The notes below the pieces were generated by a model. The model worked only from the letters and a program-made list of their open reading frames with translations, made no database searches and was not told the origin of the DNA. The translations under genes were made by a program, and so were the position numbers. A DNA stretch of 12,680 nucleotides from Gemmatimonadota bacterium (GTDB lineage: Bacteria; Gemmatimonadota; Gemmatimonadetes; Longimicrobiales; Gaopeijiaceae), in NCBI GenBank assembly GCA_030618065.1, contig JAUXEE010000028.1:1-12680 (forward strand), given 5' to 3'. Below are positions 6,996 to 12,680 of the stretch, in pieces; position 1 is the stretch's first letter; each line of letters begins with the position of its first letter.

Positions 6996-7778
6996 ATGAA
7001 GGTTGGGCGCACGAAAGCGTCGGTCGTATGGAAGGCTGCCGCCGCCCTGATCCTCGGAGCTGGAGTGTTTTACCTGGCCCGGCAGGGCGCCGACCTCGTC
7101 CCCCGGGCCCTGGAGGCTGTACGGGGCCTCGGCCCCTGGGCCGCCATCGCTTTCATCGCTTTCTATGCTGTGGCTACCGTGGCCTGGGTCCCGGGCTCGC
7201 TTCTCACCCTGGCGTCGGGAGCCATCTTCGGCCTGGCCAGGGGAACCCTCTTCACCCTGGCTGGAGCCACCCTGGGGGCGACACTGGCCTTCCTGGTCTC
7301 CCGCCATCTCGCCCGCGGAGCGCTGGAGCGGCGGATCGGGGCCGACCCCCGCCTCGCAGCCATGGATGAGGCGGTGGGGCGCGAGGGCCCGAGACTCATC
7401 TTCCTCCTCCGTCTCTCCCCTGCCTTCCCATTCACCCTCATGAACTACGCCCTGGGGCTAACGGCGGTGCGCCTGCGGGACTACGTCATGGCCAGCGCCG
7501 TGGGGATGGCGCCCGGGACCTTCATGTACGTCTACGCGGGGTTCGCCGCTGGACAGGTGGCCATGAGCGCCAGCGGCGCCGGGGAGCGGGGTGCCGGGGA
7601 GTACGCCTTCTTGGCGGTGGGCCTTATAGCCACGGTGGCCGTCACCCTTTTCGTGACCCGGATCGCCCGCCGGGCCCTCCGGGCCGCCACGGAACCGGAC
7701 GACAGCCTGGCCGAGGACGAAAGTGGAAGCCCCCCGCCGGCGCCCTTCCCAGAACCTCTCAAGGCAGGAAGCGACTGA
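6996..7778 (+). CDS. TVP38/TMEM64 (VTT/DedA-like) membrane protein
   Basis: A 260-aa protein with about six hydrophobic segments. The VTT core runs from about residue 55 to 185: a V-P-G-S re-entrant region (65-68), then GAIFGLARGTLF, GATLGATLAFLVSRHLAR, RLSPAFPFTLMNYALGLT and GMAPGTFMYVYAG. VTT proteins are thought to be lipid scramblases or transporters at the membrane. The substrate here is unknown. ATG 6996 is chosen because it follows AGAAGAGGAGAAG and begins a normal inside-positive first helix. An upstream start at 6828 would add unrelated polar residues. The C-terminal tail (about 230-260) is acidic and proline-rich. The gene converges with the next gene and the two reading frames overlap by 20 bases at their 3' ends. 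In many bacteria VTT proteins neighbour, or are fused to, MerA-like FAD oxidoreductases, as seen beside it here. Confidence 0.85.
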   Translation: MKVGRTKASVVWKAAAALILGAGVFYLARQGADLVPRALEAVRGLGPWAAIAFIAFYAVATVAWVPGSLLTLASGAIFGLARGTLFTLAGATLGATLAFLVSRHLARGALERRIGADPRLAAMDEAVGREGPRLIFLLRLSPAFPFTLMNYALGLTAVRLRDYVMASAVGMAPGTFMYVYAGFAAGQVAMSASGAGERGAGEYAFLAVGLIATVAVTLFVTRIARRALRAATEPDDSLAEDESGSPPPAPFPEPLKAGSD

Positions 7779-9933
7779 CTCTGAAGAAGAGGTCGAAGAT
7801 GCGACGGGTCCGGGGCGTAAGCCGCCGACGACGGTACTTATCGGCGGCTTTTCGCAGGGCTTCGGCCGTCGTGGGGTAGGGAAAGATGACGTCCCCCAGC
7901 TTCTCGAGTCCGACCCCCAGCTTCATGGCCTGGGTCATCTGGGCGATGAGATCCCCCGCATGGGGAGCCACGATGGTGGCCCCGAGAATCTCGTCCTTCC
8001 CCTCCCGGACATGTACCTGGACGAATCCTTCTTCGTCTCCGTCCAACCGGGCCCGGTCCACCTCGTGGAAGGGTATCGTGATGGTTTCCACCGCCACACC
8101 CGCCTCCCCGAATTCCCGCACCGTTGGCCCCACCCGGGCGATCTCGGGGCTGGTGTAGGTAGCGGCTGGGATCACCAGGTCACTCGACTTCCCTCGCCCG
8201 AAGAAGAGGGCGTTGCGCACGGCGATCCTGGCCTGGGCATCGGCCACATGGGTGAACTGGTAGACCGAAGCCACGTCGCCCACCGCATAGATGCGCCGGT
8301 TCGTGGTCCGCAACCGGTCGTCCACCTCGACCCCCCGGAGGCTGTAGGCCACCCCGGCAGATTCCAGCCCCAGATCCACGTTGGGCGCACGTCCCACGGC
8401 CACCAGCAGGGCGTCGCCCTCCACCTCGCGCCTGCCTCCACCCTGTTCGATGGTGACAACCTTGACGTCGCCCCGGGCCGCCACCTCCACCACCCTGGCG
8501 CCACCCTCGAAGGCGACACCGTCCCCCTCCAGGGATGAACGTAAGGCCGCCGAGGCCTCAGGCTCTTCACGACGGACAGGCCGGTCGGCCGTCTCCAGGA
8601 TCGTGACATGGCTCCCGAACCGGGCGAACGCCTGGGCAAGCTCGCAGCCAATGGGGCCCGCACCCAGGACCAGAAAACGCTCCGGCAGCTCGGTGAGATT
8701 GAACACCGTCTCGTTGGTGAGAAAGGAGACCTCCGACAACCCCGGGATAGGGGGAACGGCTGCCCGGGCACCGGTGGCCAGGATGGCCCGGCGGAACCGG
8801 AGGCGGGTATCGCCCACCACGACCGACTCGGGACCGTCGAACAGCGCCTCTCCCAGGAAGACATGCACCCCCAGGGAGCGGAAGCGGTCGGCAGCGTCCA
8901 CCTCGCTGAGGTCGGCCCGAAGCTCCCGCATACGCTCCATGACCGATGGGAAGTCCCCGCCCCCCTCCACCGCTGGGCCTCCGAAGCGGGTGGCGGAGTC
9001 CCGAGCCTCGACCCAGGACCGGGAGGCCCGGATCACGGCTTTGGAAGGCACACACCCGTAGTTGAGGCAGTCTCCCCCCAGGAGGGCCCGCTCCACCAGC
9101 GCCACCTTGGCTCCCAATGCCGCTCCGATGGCCGCGCTCACCAAGCCACCCGTCCCCGCCCCCACCACCACGAGGTCGTATCGGTCCTCAGCTTCGGGGT
9201 TGGTCCAAATCTCAGGCCGGACGTTCTCCATGAGCCTGCGGTCGGCCTCGCCGACCATCTCGAATGCCATGGTCACCTGTGCTCCTTCTTCGCGTTCTGG
9301 ATCAGGATGGGCGGCGGGCTTCGACCCGAATTCTCGGAACCCCCAGATCACCCGCTGAAGCGCGGTGATCCCCGTCAGGGCAGCCATGAGCAGAAAGAGG
9401 GCCACCTGGTGCGAGGGGAGGAGGAAGAATAGGCTGAAGAAAAGCACGGTCTCACTTCCGGAAACGAGCCCCTCCGGAATGGTCACCGAGGTAGGCTCTC
9501 CCCGTGCGCCTACCCCATATCCGCGCTTTTCCAGAAGCGCCGAGGGCACCATCCACGCCGCGGCGTTCACATAGAAGACCGCCAGAAGGAGCACTGCGGC
9601 CCGGATGAGCTCGGGTGAAGCGCCGGGCCGGAGGGCGAGGGCTGCCGGTATGGCTCCGTAGACGACGAAGTCGGCCACCAGGTCAAGGTAACCGCCCAGG
9701 TCACTGGACCTTCCGTTGATGCGGGCTACGGCCCCGTCGAGGCCGTCGAGAAGGCGGTTCCCCAGCCAAAGGACCAGGCCCACCGCGAACGCACCCCGCC
9801 ATGCTGCGCCTGCCGCACCGAGACCCGCAAAGAGGGCGAGAGCCGTGATGGCCCCGGGATGTACCCCCGGCAGAGCCCGGGCGAGGGGACCGAGGAGCTG
9901 GTCTTTCATGGGACGCAGGACGGGATCGAACAC
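7759..9933 (-). CDS. CDP-alcohol phosphatidyltransferase fused to a MerA-like FAD disulfide oxidoreductase
   Basis: A 724-aa protein with two complete domains. Residues 1-200 form a polytopic CDP-alcohol phosphatidyltransferase with the full motif D-x2-D-G-x2-A-R-x8-G-x3-D-x3-D (63-88), which moves a phosphatidyl-type group from a CDP-linked donor to an alcohol. After a hydrophilic linker (about 203-250) comes a pyridine-nucleotide disulfide oxidoreductase: FAD GAGTGG (258-263), redox pair CLNYGC (289/294), NAD(P) GAGPIG (424-429) and a VGDVA flavin motif. Tyr686 in FPYPTTAE replaces the His of lipoamide dehydrogenases, as in MerA. The metal-binding N-terminal domain and C-terminal Cys pair of true MerA are absent, so mercury reduction is not supported. 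GTG 9933 is preferred: AGGAAGG precedes it and the family-typical FDPVLRPMKD follows. ATG 9909 is the alternative. ATG 9270 could start the oxidoreductase alone. Confidence 0.82.
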   Translation of the reverse strand: MFDPVLRPMKDQLLGPLARALPGVHPGAITALALFAGLGAAGAAWRGAFAVGLVLWLGNRLLDGLDGAVARINGRSSDLGGYLDLVADFVVYGAIPAALALRPGASPELIRAAVLLLAVFYVNAAAWMVPSALLEKRGYGVGARGEPTSVTIPEGLVSGSETVLFFSLFFLLPSHQVALFLLMAALTGITALQRVIWGFREFGSKPAAHPDPEREEGAQVTMAFEMVGEADRRLMENVRPEIWTNPEAEDRYDLVVVGAGTGGLVSAAIGAALGAKVALVERALLGGDCLNYGCVPSKAVIRASRSWVEARDSATRFGGPAVEGGGDFPSVMERMRELRADLSEVDAADRFRSLGVHVFLGEALFDGPESVVVGDTRLRFRRAILATGARAAVPPIPGLSEVSFLTNETVFNLTELPERFLVLGAGPIGCELAQAFARFGSHVTILETADRPVRREEPEASAALRSSLEGDGVAFEGGARVVEVAARGDVKVVTIEQGGGRREVEGDALLVAVGRAPNVDLGLESAGVAYSLRGVEVDDRLRTTNRRIYAVGDVASVYQFTHVADAQARIAVRNALFFGRGKSSDLVIPAATYTSPEIARVGPTVREFGEAGVAVETITIPFHEVDRARLDGDEEGFVQVHVREGKDEILGATIVAPHAGDLIAQMTQAMKLGVGLEKLGDVIFPYPTTAEALRKAADKYRRRRLTPRTRRIFDLFFRVSRFLP

Positions 9934-9947
9934 TGGCCTTCCTATGT

Positions 9948-10706
9948 GTGAAACGGCGGGAAATCGACACCGCAATAATCCCCACACCATCCCTGTGGTT
10001 CCAGACCCTCCGGCTCACCACCCTCGCCCAGGCCCACCTGGATCCCCTTCCTGAGTCAGAGCGGCTGTCCCTCTGGATCAACGCCTACAACGCCCACACC
10101 ATCGAGCTCATCAACCGTCGCGGCGAACGGAAGTCCATCCGAAACATCAACAAGACCCTTGGGCTCTTCGGCGGGAAGGGGCCGTGGAAGGAACGCCTCG
10201 CGGAGGTGGCCGGCAGCGTCTGGACCCTGGACGAGATCGAGCAGGAGATCATCCGCAAGCGCTTTTCCGAGCCCAGGATCCACTTCGCCCTGGTATGCGC
10301 TGCGATAGGTTGCCCACCCCTCAGGAACGAGGCCTACGTGGGAGAACGCCTGGACCGGCAACTCGGCGATCAGGCCAGGGCGTTCCTGGCGGAAAGCCCT
10401 GCCAAGAATCGCATCGACACGGCGGAGGGCGTGGCCTACCTGAGCCCCATCTTCGACTGGTACAGGGAGGATTTCCCCGCGGGTACCGCCGGATTGGGCG
10501 GATTCATAGCCCGGTTCCATCCCTCAGGGCCTGTCAAAGAGCTCCTCCAAAGTGGGCGTTTCCGGGTGGAGTTCACCGACTATGACTGGAGCCTCAACTG
10601 GTCAGGGAAACCGACGGCGACGCTCCTCTCCAAAAGGTCTTGGCCCCGTTCCCAGGGGAATCCAGGGAGTCAGGGAACCATTTTCCTTCATGACGTATTC
10701 TACTGA
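9948..10706 (+). CDS. DUF547-family protein, apparently lacking its N-terminus
   Basis: A 252-aa protein with the DUF547 core: LPESERLSLWINAYNAHTIE (34-53), SIRNI, the WTLDEIEQEIIRKRF segment, IHFALVCAAIGCPPLRNEAY (111-130), YLSPIFDWYREDF (164-176) and YDWSLNW (212-218). The two core cysteines (117, 122) are present. DUF547 proteins are usually exported and their function is unknown. Members normally have a signal peptide and about 30 further residues before WINAYNA. Here these are missing, and the only start, GTG 9948, has no ribosome site. The start lies 14 bases from the divergent start of the fusion gene, leaving almost no promoter space. The 5' end may have been lost in a rearrangement, or the protein may be short. 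The tail after YDWSLN is about 35 residues longer than usual. Confidence 0.7.
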   Translation: MKRREIDTAIIPTPSLWFQTLRLTTLAQAHLDPLPESERLSLWINAYNAHTIELINRRGERKSIRNINKTLGLFGGKGPWKERLAEVAGSVWTLDEIEQEIIRKRFSEPRIHFALVCAAIGCPPLRNEAYVGERLDRQLGDQARAFLAESPAKNRIDTAEGVAYLSPIFDWYREDFPAGTAGLGGFIARFHPSGPVKELLQSGRFRVEFTDYDWSLNWSGKPTATLLSKRSWPRSQGNPGSQGTIFLHDVFY

Positions 10707-10831
10707 TCTCACGAGCTGGAGACGATGGAGCGATCCCGGTGCCCAAAAGGGTGGCGTCCGCCTGCCGGCTCTGGGATACCGTAACCGAGACACCCCGAAC
10801 AGGAGGACCGAAATGCGTTTTCCCAAAGCTC

Positions 10832-10833
10832 TA
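10832..10833. repeat. TA target-site duplication, left copy
   Basis: The left copy of the duplicated TA. The matching copy is at 12048-12049. IS630/Tc1-type elements insert at TA and duplicate it. Both junctions read CTAG. Confidence 0.85.
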
Positions 10834-10858
10834 GTGTCGCGTCAACCATCGAGTGTCG
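10834..10858 (+). repeat. Left terminal inverted repeat of the IS630 element
   Basis: It begins GTGTCGCGTCAACC. It matches the reverse complement of the right end at 19 of 25 positions, including GTGTC, GTCAACC and TGTCG blocks. The transposase stop codon (10842-10844) lies inside it. Confidence 0.88.
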
Positions 10859-11537
10859 GATAGAGTCGAGATAGCTTGATGCAAGCGTCGGGGGTCGTGA
10901 ATTGCCAATTGATTTTGGCGTTCTTGTTGTCTCGGTATTGCTCCCATGCCTCGACCTCACGGCGGACCACGTCGATGTCGTCCAGTCTTCTGTTCAGGCA
11001 TTGCCCCGTGAGAACGTTCAGCTCAATCTCGGCCATGTTCAGCCAACTCCCATGTTTGGGGGTATACACAAACTCGAATCGATCCCATAACGCCCTGGCC
11101 TTGTCAGGGGCAAACGTTTCATAAAGTGATCCCGGCACATGGGTATTCAGGTTGTCCATGACCAGCGTGATCTTCTCCGCTTCTTCGTAGTGGCCAGCGA
11201 TCTCTTCGATGAAATAGGCCCAGTCCCGCTTCGTTCTTCTTTCTCTGACCCTCGCCATGCGCTTCCCGACCAGAGGTTCAGAAGCCAGGAACACCGTACA
11301 GACGCCGCAACGCCTGTATTCGTAGTCGTGCCTGGCCACCCGTCCTGGTGATCCCGGGATCGGGACTCTCGTTTCCGCGATGAGCTGCTTGGGAGATTCG
11401 TCCATGCACACCACAGGGTGCAACGGATCGTATGGACGCTTGTAGATGTCCAACACCCTTTCCATATGCGCGACGAAGCTGCTGTTTTGATCCGGTGGTA
11501 TTACCCATCCTTTTTGCCGCCAGGGCTTGAGTTCGTT
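10842..11537 (-). CDS. IS630 transposase, catalytic part (frame B, reached by -1 frameshift)
   Basis: The C-terminal 231 residues of the transposase when read from the slip site. It begins NELKPWRQKGWVIPPDQN, the usual continuation in this family. It contains the DDE triad: Asp in VVCMDESPKQL, Asp in LVMDNLNTH and Glu in GSWLNMAEIE. Other family marks are RPYDP, RVPIPGSPGR and INWQFTTPDA, ending at LYPTLDG. Without frameshifting the first ATG in this frame is 11465, which would give 207 aa lacking the DNA-binding domain. The stop falls within the left inverted repeat. The catalytic residues are intact, so the element may be active. Confidence 0.9.
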   Translation of the reverse strand, partial: NELKPWRQKGWVIPPDQNSSFVAHMERVLDIYKRPYDPLHPVVCMDESPKQLIAETRVPIPGSPGRVARHDYEYRRCGVCTVFLASEPLVGKRMARVRERRTKRDWAYFIEEIAGHYEEAEKITLVMDNLNTHVPGSLYETFAPDKARALWDRFEFVYTPKHGSWLNMAEIELNVLTGQCLNRRLDDIDVVRREVEAWEQYRDNKNAKINWQFTTPDACIKLSRLYPTLDG

Positions 11538-11974
11538 TTTTTTAGAACCTGGCGGACCGTTTCGTGCGACACGCTATCGATGTAGTCCAGTTCGACGGCC
11601 CTGTCTGCCAACAACCTCAGCGACCACCTCGCGAAACCTTCGGGCGGTTCACTGCAGCTCAGTGCCACCAGATGAGCTTCAAAATCGCCGTCCGCCTTCC
11701 TTGGGTAAACGCGGCTGCCCTTCCTCCCGTTCAGGCAAATCTCAAGGCCATCGACGACGAACCGCTTCTTCACGCGATCGATCTTCCTCATGCTGATGTT
11801 CAGCACTCGGGCTATCTCTTCGTTGGTTGAGCGCTCCGTTTGAAATTCGCCCTCATCACAGTCCAGCAAGATCAACGCATTGAGAATCTTCTGGGATCTG
11901 TGCTTGCCTCTCGAAGTGAGCGCGCCCATGGCTTCGCGCTCCTCTTTGGTCAGCGTTACGACGTATCTCTTCAT
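11501..11974 (-). CDS. IS630 transposase, DNA-binding part (frame A)
   Basis: The N-terminal helix-turn-helix portion of an IS630 transposase. Frame 0 is 157 aa, of which the first 146 match the family and the last 11 after the slip site do not. Recognisable parts are the SQKILNALILLDCDEG helix, NEEIARVLNISMRKIDRVKK (helix-turn-helix), RKADGDFEAHLVALSCSEPP and GFARWSLRLLADRAVEL, ending at HETVRQVLKK. ATG 11974 has a strong GGAGGT six bases upstream and a promoter in the right IS end. Frame A alone could act as a transposition inhibitor, as in other frameshifting IS elements; that role is inferred. Confidence 0.9.
   Translation of the reverse strand: MKRYVVTLTKEEREAMGALTSRGKHRSQKILNALILLDCDEGEFQTERSTNEEIARVLNISMRKIDRVKKRFVVDGLEICLNGRKGSRVYPRKADGDFEAHLVALSCSEPPEGFARWSLRLLADRAVELDYIDSVSHETVRQVLKKTNSSPGGKKDG
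11536..11543 (-). other. A8 slippery run joining the two transposase frames
   Basis: On the minus strand the codons read CTA AAA AAA ACG in frame A, so A_AAA_AAA is in phase for a -1 slip. After slipping, the ribosome reads AAC GAA CTC, giving VLKKNELKPW, the normal family sequence. Slippage by RNA polymerase on A8 would give the same product. A one-base sequencing error in the run cannot be excluded. Confidence 0.75.
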
Positions 11975-12004
11975 CTCCCAACCTCCCCAGTGGATGATGA
12001 AGCA

Positions 12005-12033
12005 AAGATACGACTCTTATTACGACATTACAA
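12005..12033 (-). promoter_or_regulatory. Transposase promoter in the right IS end
   Basis: On the minus strand TTGTAA (12028-12033) is separated by 17 bases from TATCTT (12005-12010). Each is two changes from consensus. The -35 lies in the inverted repeat, so bound transposase could repress its own transcription. ATG 11974 is about 30 bases downstream. Confidence 0.5.
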
Positions 12034-12047
12034 GGTTGACATGACAC
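12023..12047 (-). repeat. Right terminal inverted repeat of the IS630 element
   Basis: Read on the minus strand it begins GTGTCATGTCAACC and pairs with 10834-10858. On the plus strand it contains AAGG and ATG 12041, which point outward into the lipoprotein gene. Confidence 0.88.
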
Positions 12048-12619
12048 TAGGGCTCTTCGTCGCCCTCACCATGGTAGGCTGCGCCGACGAAGTGACCCAA
12101 CCATTCACGCCGGACCGCGCGGAGTTCTCGCGCGTAAACGCCGGAGGGTTCAAACACGCCCCCATGGTCAGCGTGGATGGCACCAACTACTACCTGGCCG
12201 GGGCGCCGGACGGACCGGGCGGGGCCACCGACATCCCGGGCCATTACTGGATCGTCGGAGGGAAGGGTCAGCTACAGGGAAAACACTTCAACACGGGCCC
12301 CTTCGGCATGTCTAAGTGGTGGTCGTCGGACGCCGATGACGGAGAGTTGCTCTACGTTGTGCATGGAATCATCGACGTGTGGACGGAGGAGAAGGCTGCG
12401 GACTACGCCATGCGAGGCTACATGCACTACCACGAGCTTGTCACAGTCCTGGACGGGACGCCGCATCCTGACAAGGTTCTCTGGCTCAAGCACACCGCCA
12501 GAACGACGTTCACCCTCGACGGTGGGCCCATGCCGGCGTTTTCTCACTCGGTCACTCCGGGAGTGGACTTAGAGTTCATTCCCATCGGCATGATGCCCTA
12601 CGACCCGGACACCCCGTAG
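12041..12619 (+). CDS. Remaining lipoprotein frame with a new start inside the IS end
   Basis: ATG 12041, within the IS inverted repeat, reads in frame into the interrupted gene. It gives MTLGLFVALTMVGC followed by the complete mature part (192 aa). The hydrophobic core and lipobox cysteine (now residue 14) are kept, but the basic N-region (Arg, Lys) of the original signal peptide is lost. AAGG lies six bases upstream. Expression needs transcription crossing or leaving the IS on the plus strand. An outward TTGACA sits at the IS end (12037-12042), but no good -10 follows at the right distance. The protein would be exported poorly at best. The function is unknown. The final 61 bases of the window show nothing recognisable. 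Confidence 0.55.
   Translation: MTLGLFVALTMVGCADEVTQPFTPDRAEFSRVNAGGFKHAPMVSVDGTNYYLAGAPDGPGGATDIPGHYWIVGGKGQLQGKHFNTGPFGMSKWWSSDADDGELLYVVHGIIDVWTEEKAADYAMRGYMHYHELVTVLDGTPHPDKVLWLKHTARTTFTLDGGPMPAFSHSVTPGVDLEFIPIGMMPYDPDTP
12048..12049. repeat. TA target-site duplication, right copy
   Basis: The second copy of the TA target, followed by GGGCTCTTC of the interrupted lipoprotein gene. Keeping only one TA restores codons GCT CTA GGG CTC across the junction. Confidence 0.85.
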
Positions 12620-12680
12620 CGCCAAGGCCTCTCTCGATCTTCAGGTAAGCTAGGCACCATCGGAGACTGAGAAGAACCCC

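Larger units (their letters stand above)
10834..12047 (-). mobile_element. Complete IS630-family insertion sequence (1214 bp)
   Basis: The element is bounded by imperfect terminal inverted repeats and a TA duplication. It contains two minus-strand transposase frames that join by a -1 shift to give a 377-aa DDE transposase. The boundaries are fixed by the inverted repeats, by the TA copies at 10832-10833 and 12048-12049, and by the fact that removing it restores a lipoprotein reading frame. Length, TA target and DDE spacing are normal for the family. Its base composition is visibly less GC-rich than the neighbouring genes, consistent with arrival from elsewhere. All parts needed for mobility appear intact. 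Confidence 0.93.
10813..12619 (+). pseudogene. Lipoprotein gene of unknown function split by the IS630 element
   Basis: Removing 10834-12049 (the IS plus one TA copy) joins ATG 10813 in frame with 12050-12619. This gives a 196-aa lipoprotein: N-terminus MRFPKAL, then GLFVALTMVGC with lipobox cysteine 18. A perfect AGGAGG lies 6 bases before ATG 10813. The break is after codon 7, within the signal peptide, and 1216 bases is not a multiple of three. The body contains HGIIDVWTEEKAADYAMRGY, MHYHELVTVLDGTPHPDK, VLWLKHTARTTFTLDGGP and GVDLEFIPIGM. I do not recognise a named domain. The motifs have the look of a conserved uncharacterised family. The 106-base gap before it (10707-10812) shows no gene and no clear promoter. 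Confidence 0.85.

Noticed and set aside
7723..8538. A 271-codon plus-strand open frame (and similar ones up to 9432)
   Set aside because: Antisense to the well-supported oxidoreductase domain, whose FAD and redox motifs fix the coding strand. The translated product is low in order and lacks any family signature.
7759..9270. Mercuric reductase (merA) as the name for the oxidoreductase domain
   Set aside because: The Tyr in FPYPTTAE is MerA-like, but the N-terminal GMTCxxC domain and the C-terminal Cys pair needed for Hg(II) are absent, and there are no mer neighbours.
1..12680. CRISPR arrays, tRNA and rRNA genes
   Set aside because: I scanned for regularly spaced repeats, cloverleaf-like ends and rRNA signature stretches and saw none. 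The only sizeable repeats are the IS ends and the short regulatory motifs listed.

Overview
The window looks like a piece of chromosome from a GC-rich, Gram-negative environmental bacterium. The signs are strongly G/C-biased third codon positions, ATGA-coupled gene starts, periplasmic multihaem cytochromes and a lipoprotein signal peptide. The gene content would suit Gemmatimonadota or a deltaproteobacterium-like lineage. I cannot fix the phylum from sequence alone.

Region 1 (about 40-6223, all on the minus strand) is a compact operon for periplasmic sulfur redox chemistry. In transcription order it encodes: a small ArsR-family repressor; a membrane-anchored octahaem cytochrome c of the tetrathionate-reductase (OTR) type; a seven-haem cytochrome c fused to a cytochrome b561-like quinone-facing domain; a short YeeE/YedE half-transporter; and a longer YeeE/YedE half-transporter fused to a rhodanese-like domain. 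The second-to-third and third-to-fourth structural gene junctions overlap by four bases (ATGA). The simplest model is electron exchange between the quinone pool and a sulfur oxyanion (tetrathionate, thiosulfate or a related compound) through the b-type domain and 15 c-type haems. The YeeE pair would move thiosulfate or sulfane sulfur, and the ArsR protein would sense the state of the system.

Region 2 (about 6224-6995) holds a small NifX/NifB-type iron-molybdenum-cluster-binding protein on the minus strand. It has a well-formed promoter whose start site lies in a perfect 14-bp palindrome. A cluster of repeated 7-mers precedes arsR.

Region 3 (6996-10706) holds three genes: a TVP38/TMEM64 (VTT) membrane protein; a large minus-strand gene that fuses a CDP-alcohol phosphatidyltransferase to a MerA-like FAD disulfide oxidoreductase; and a DUF547 protein that seems to lack its usual N-terminus. 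Such genes recur together, to my recollection near arsenosugar/arsenolipid-type loci, but no arsenic gene is visible here.

Region 4 (10707-12680) holds a lipoprotein gene of unknown function that is split in its signal peptide by a complete 1214-bp IS630-family element. The element has imperfect inverted repeats, a TA target duplication, and two transposase frames joined at an A8 slippery run. The last bases of the IS supply a new ATG that may rescue the lipoprotein.
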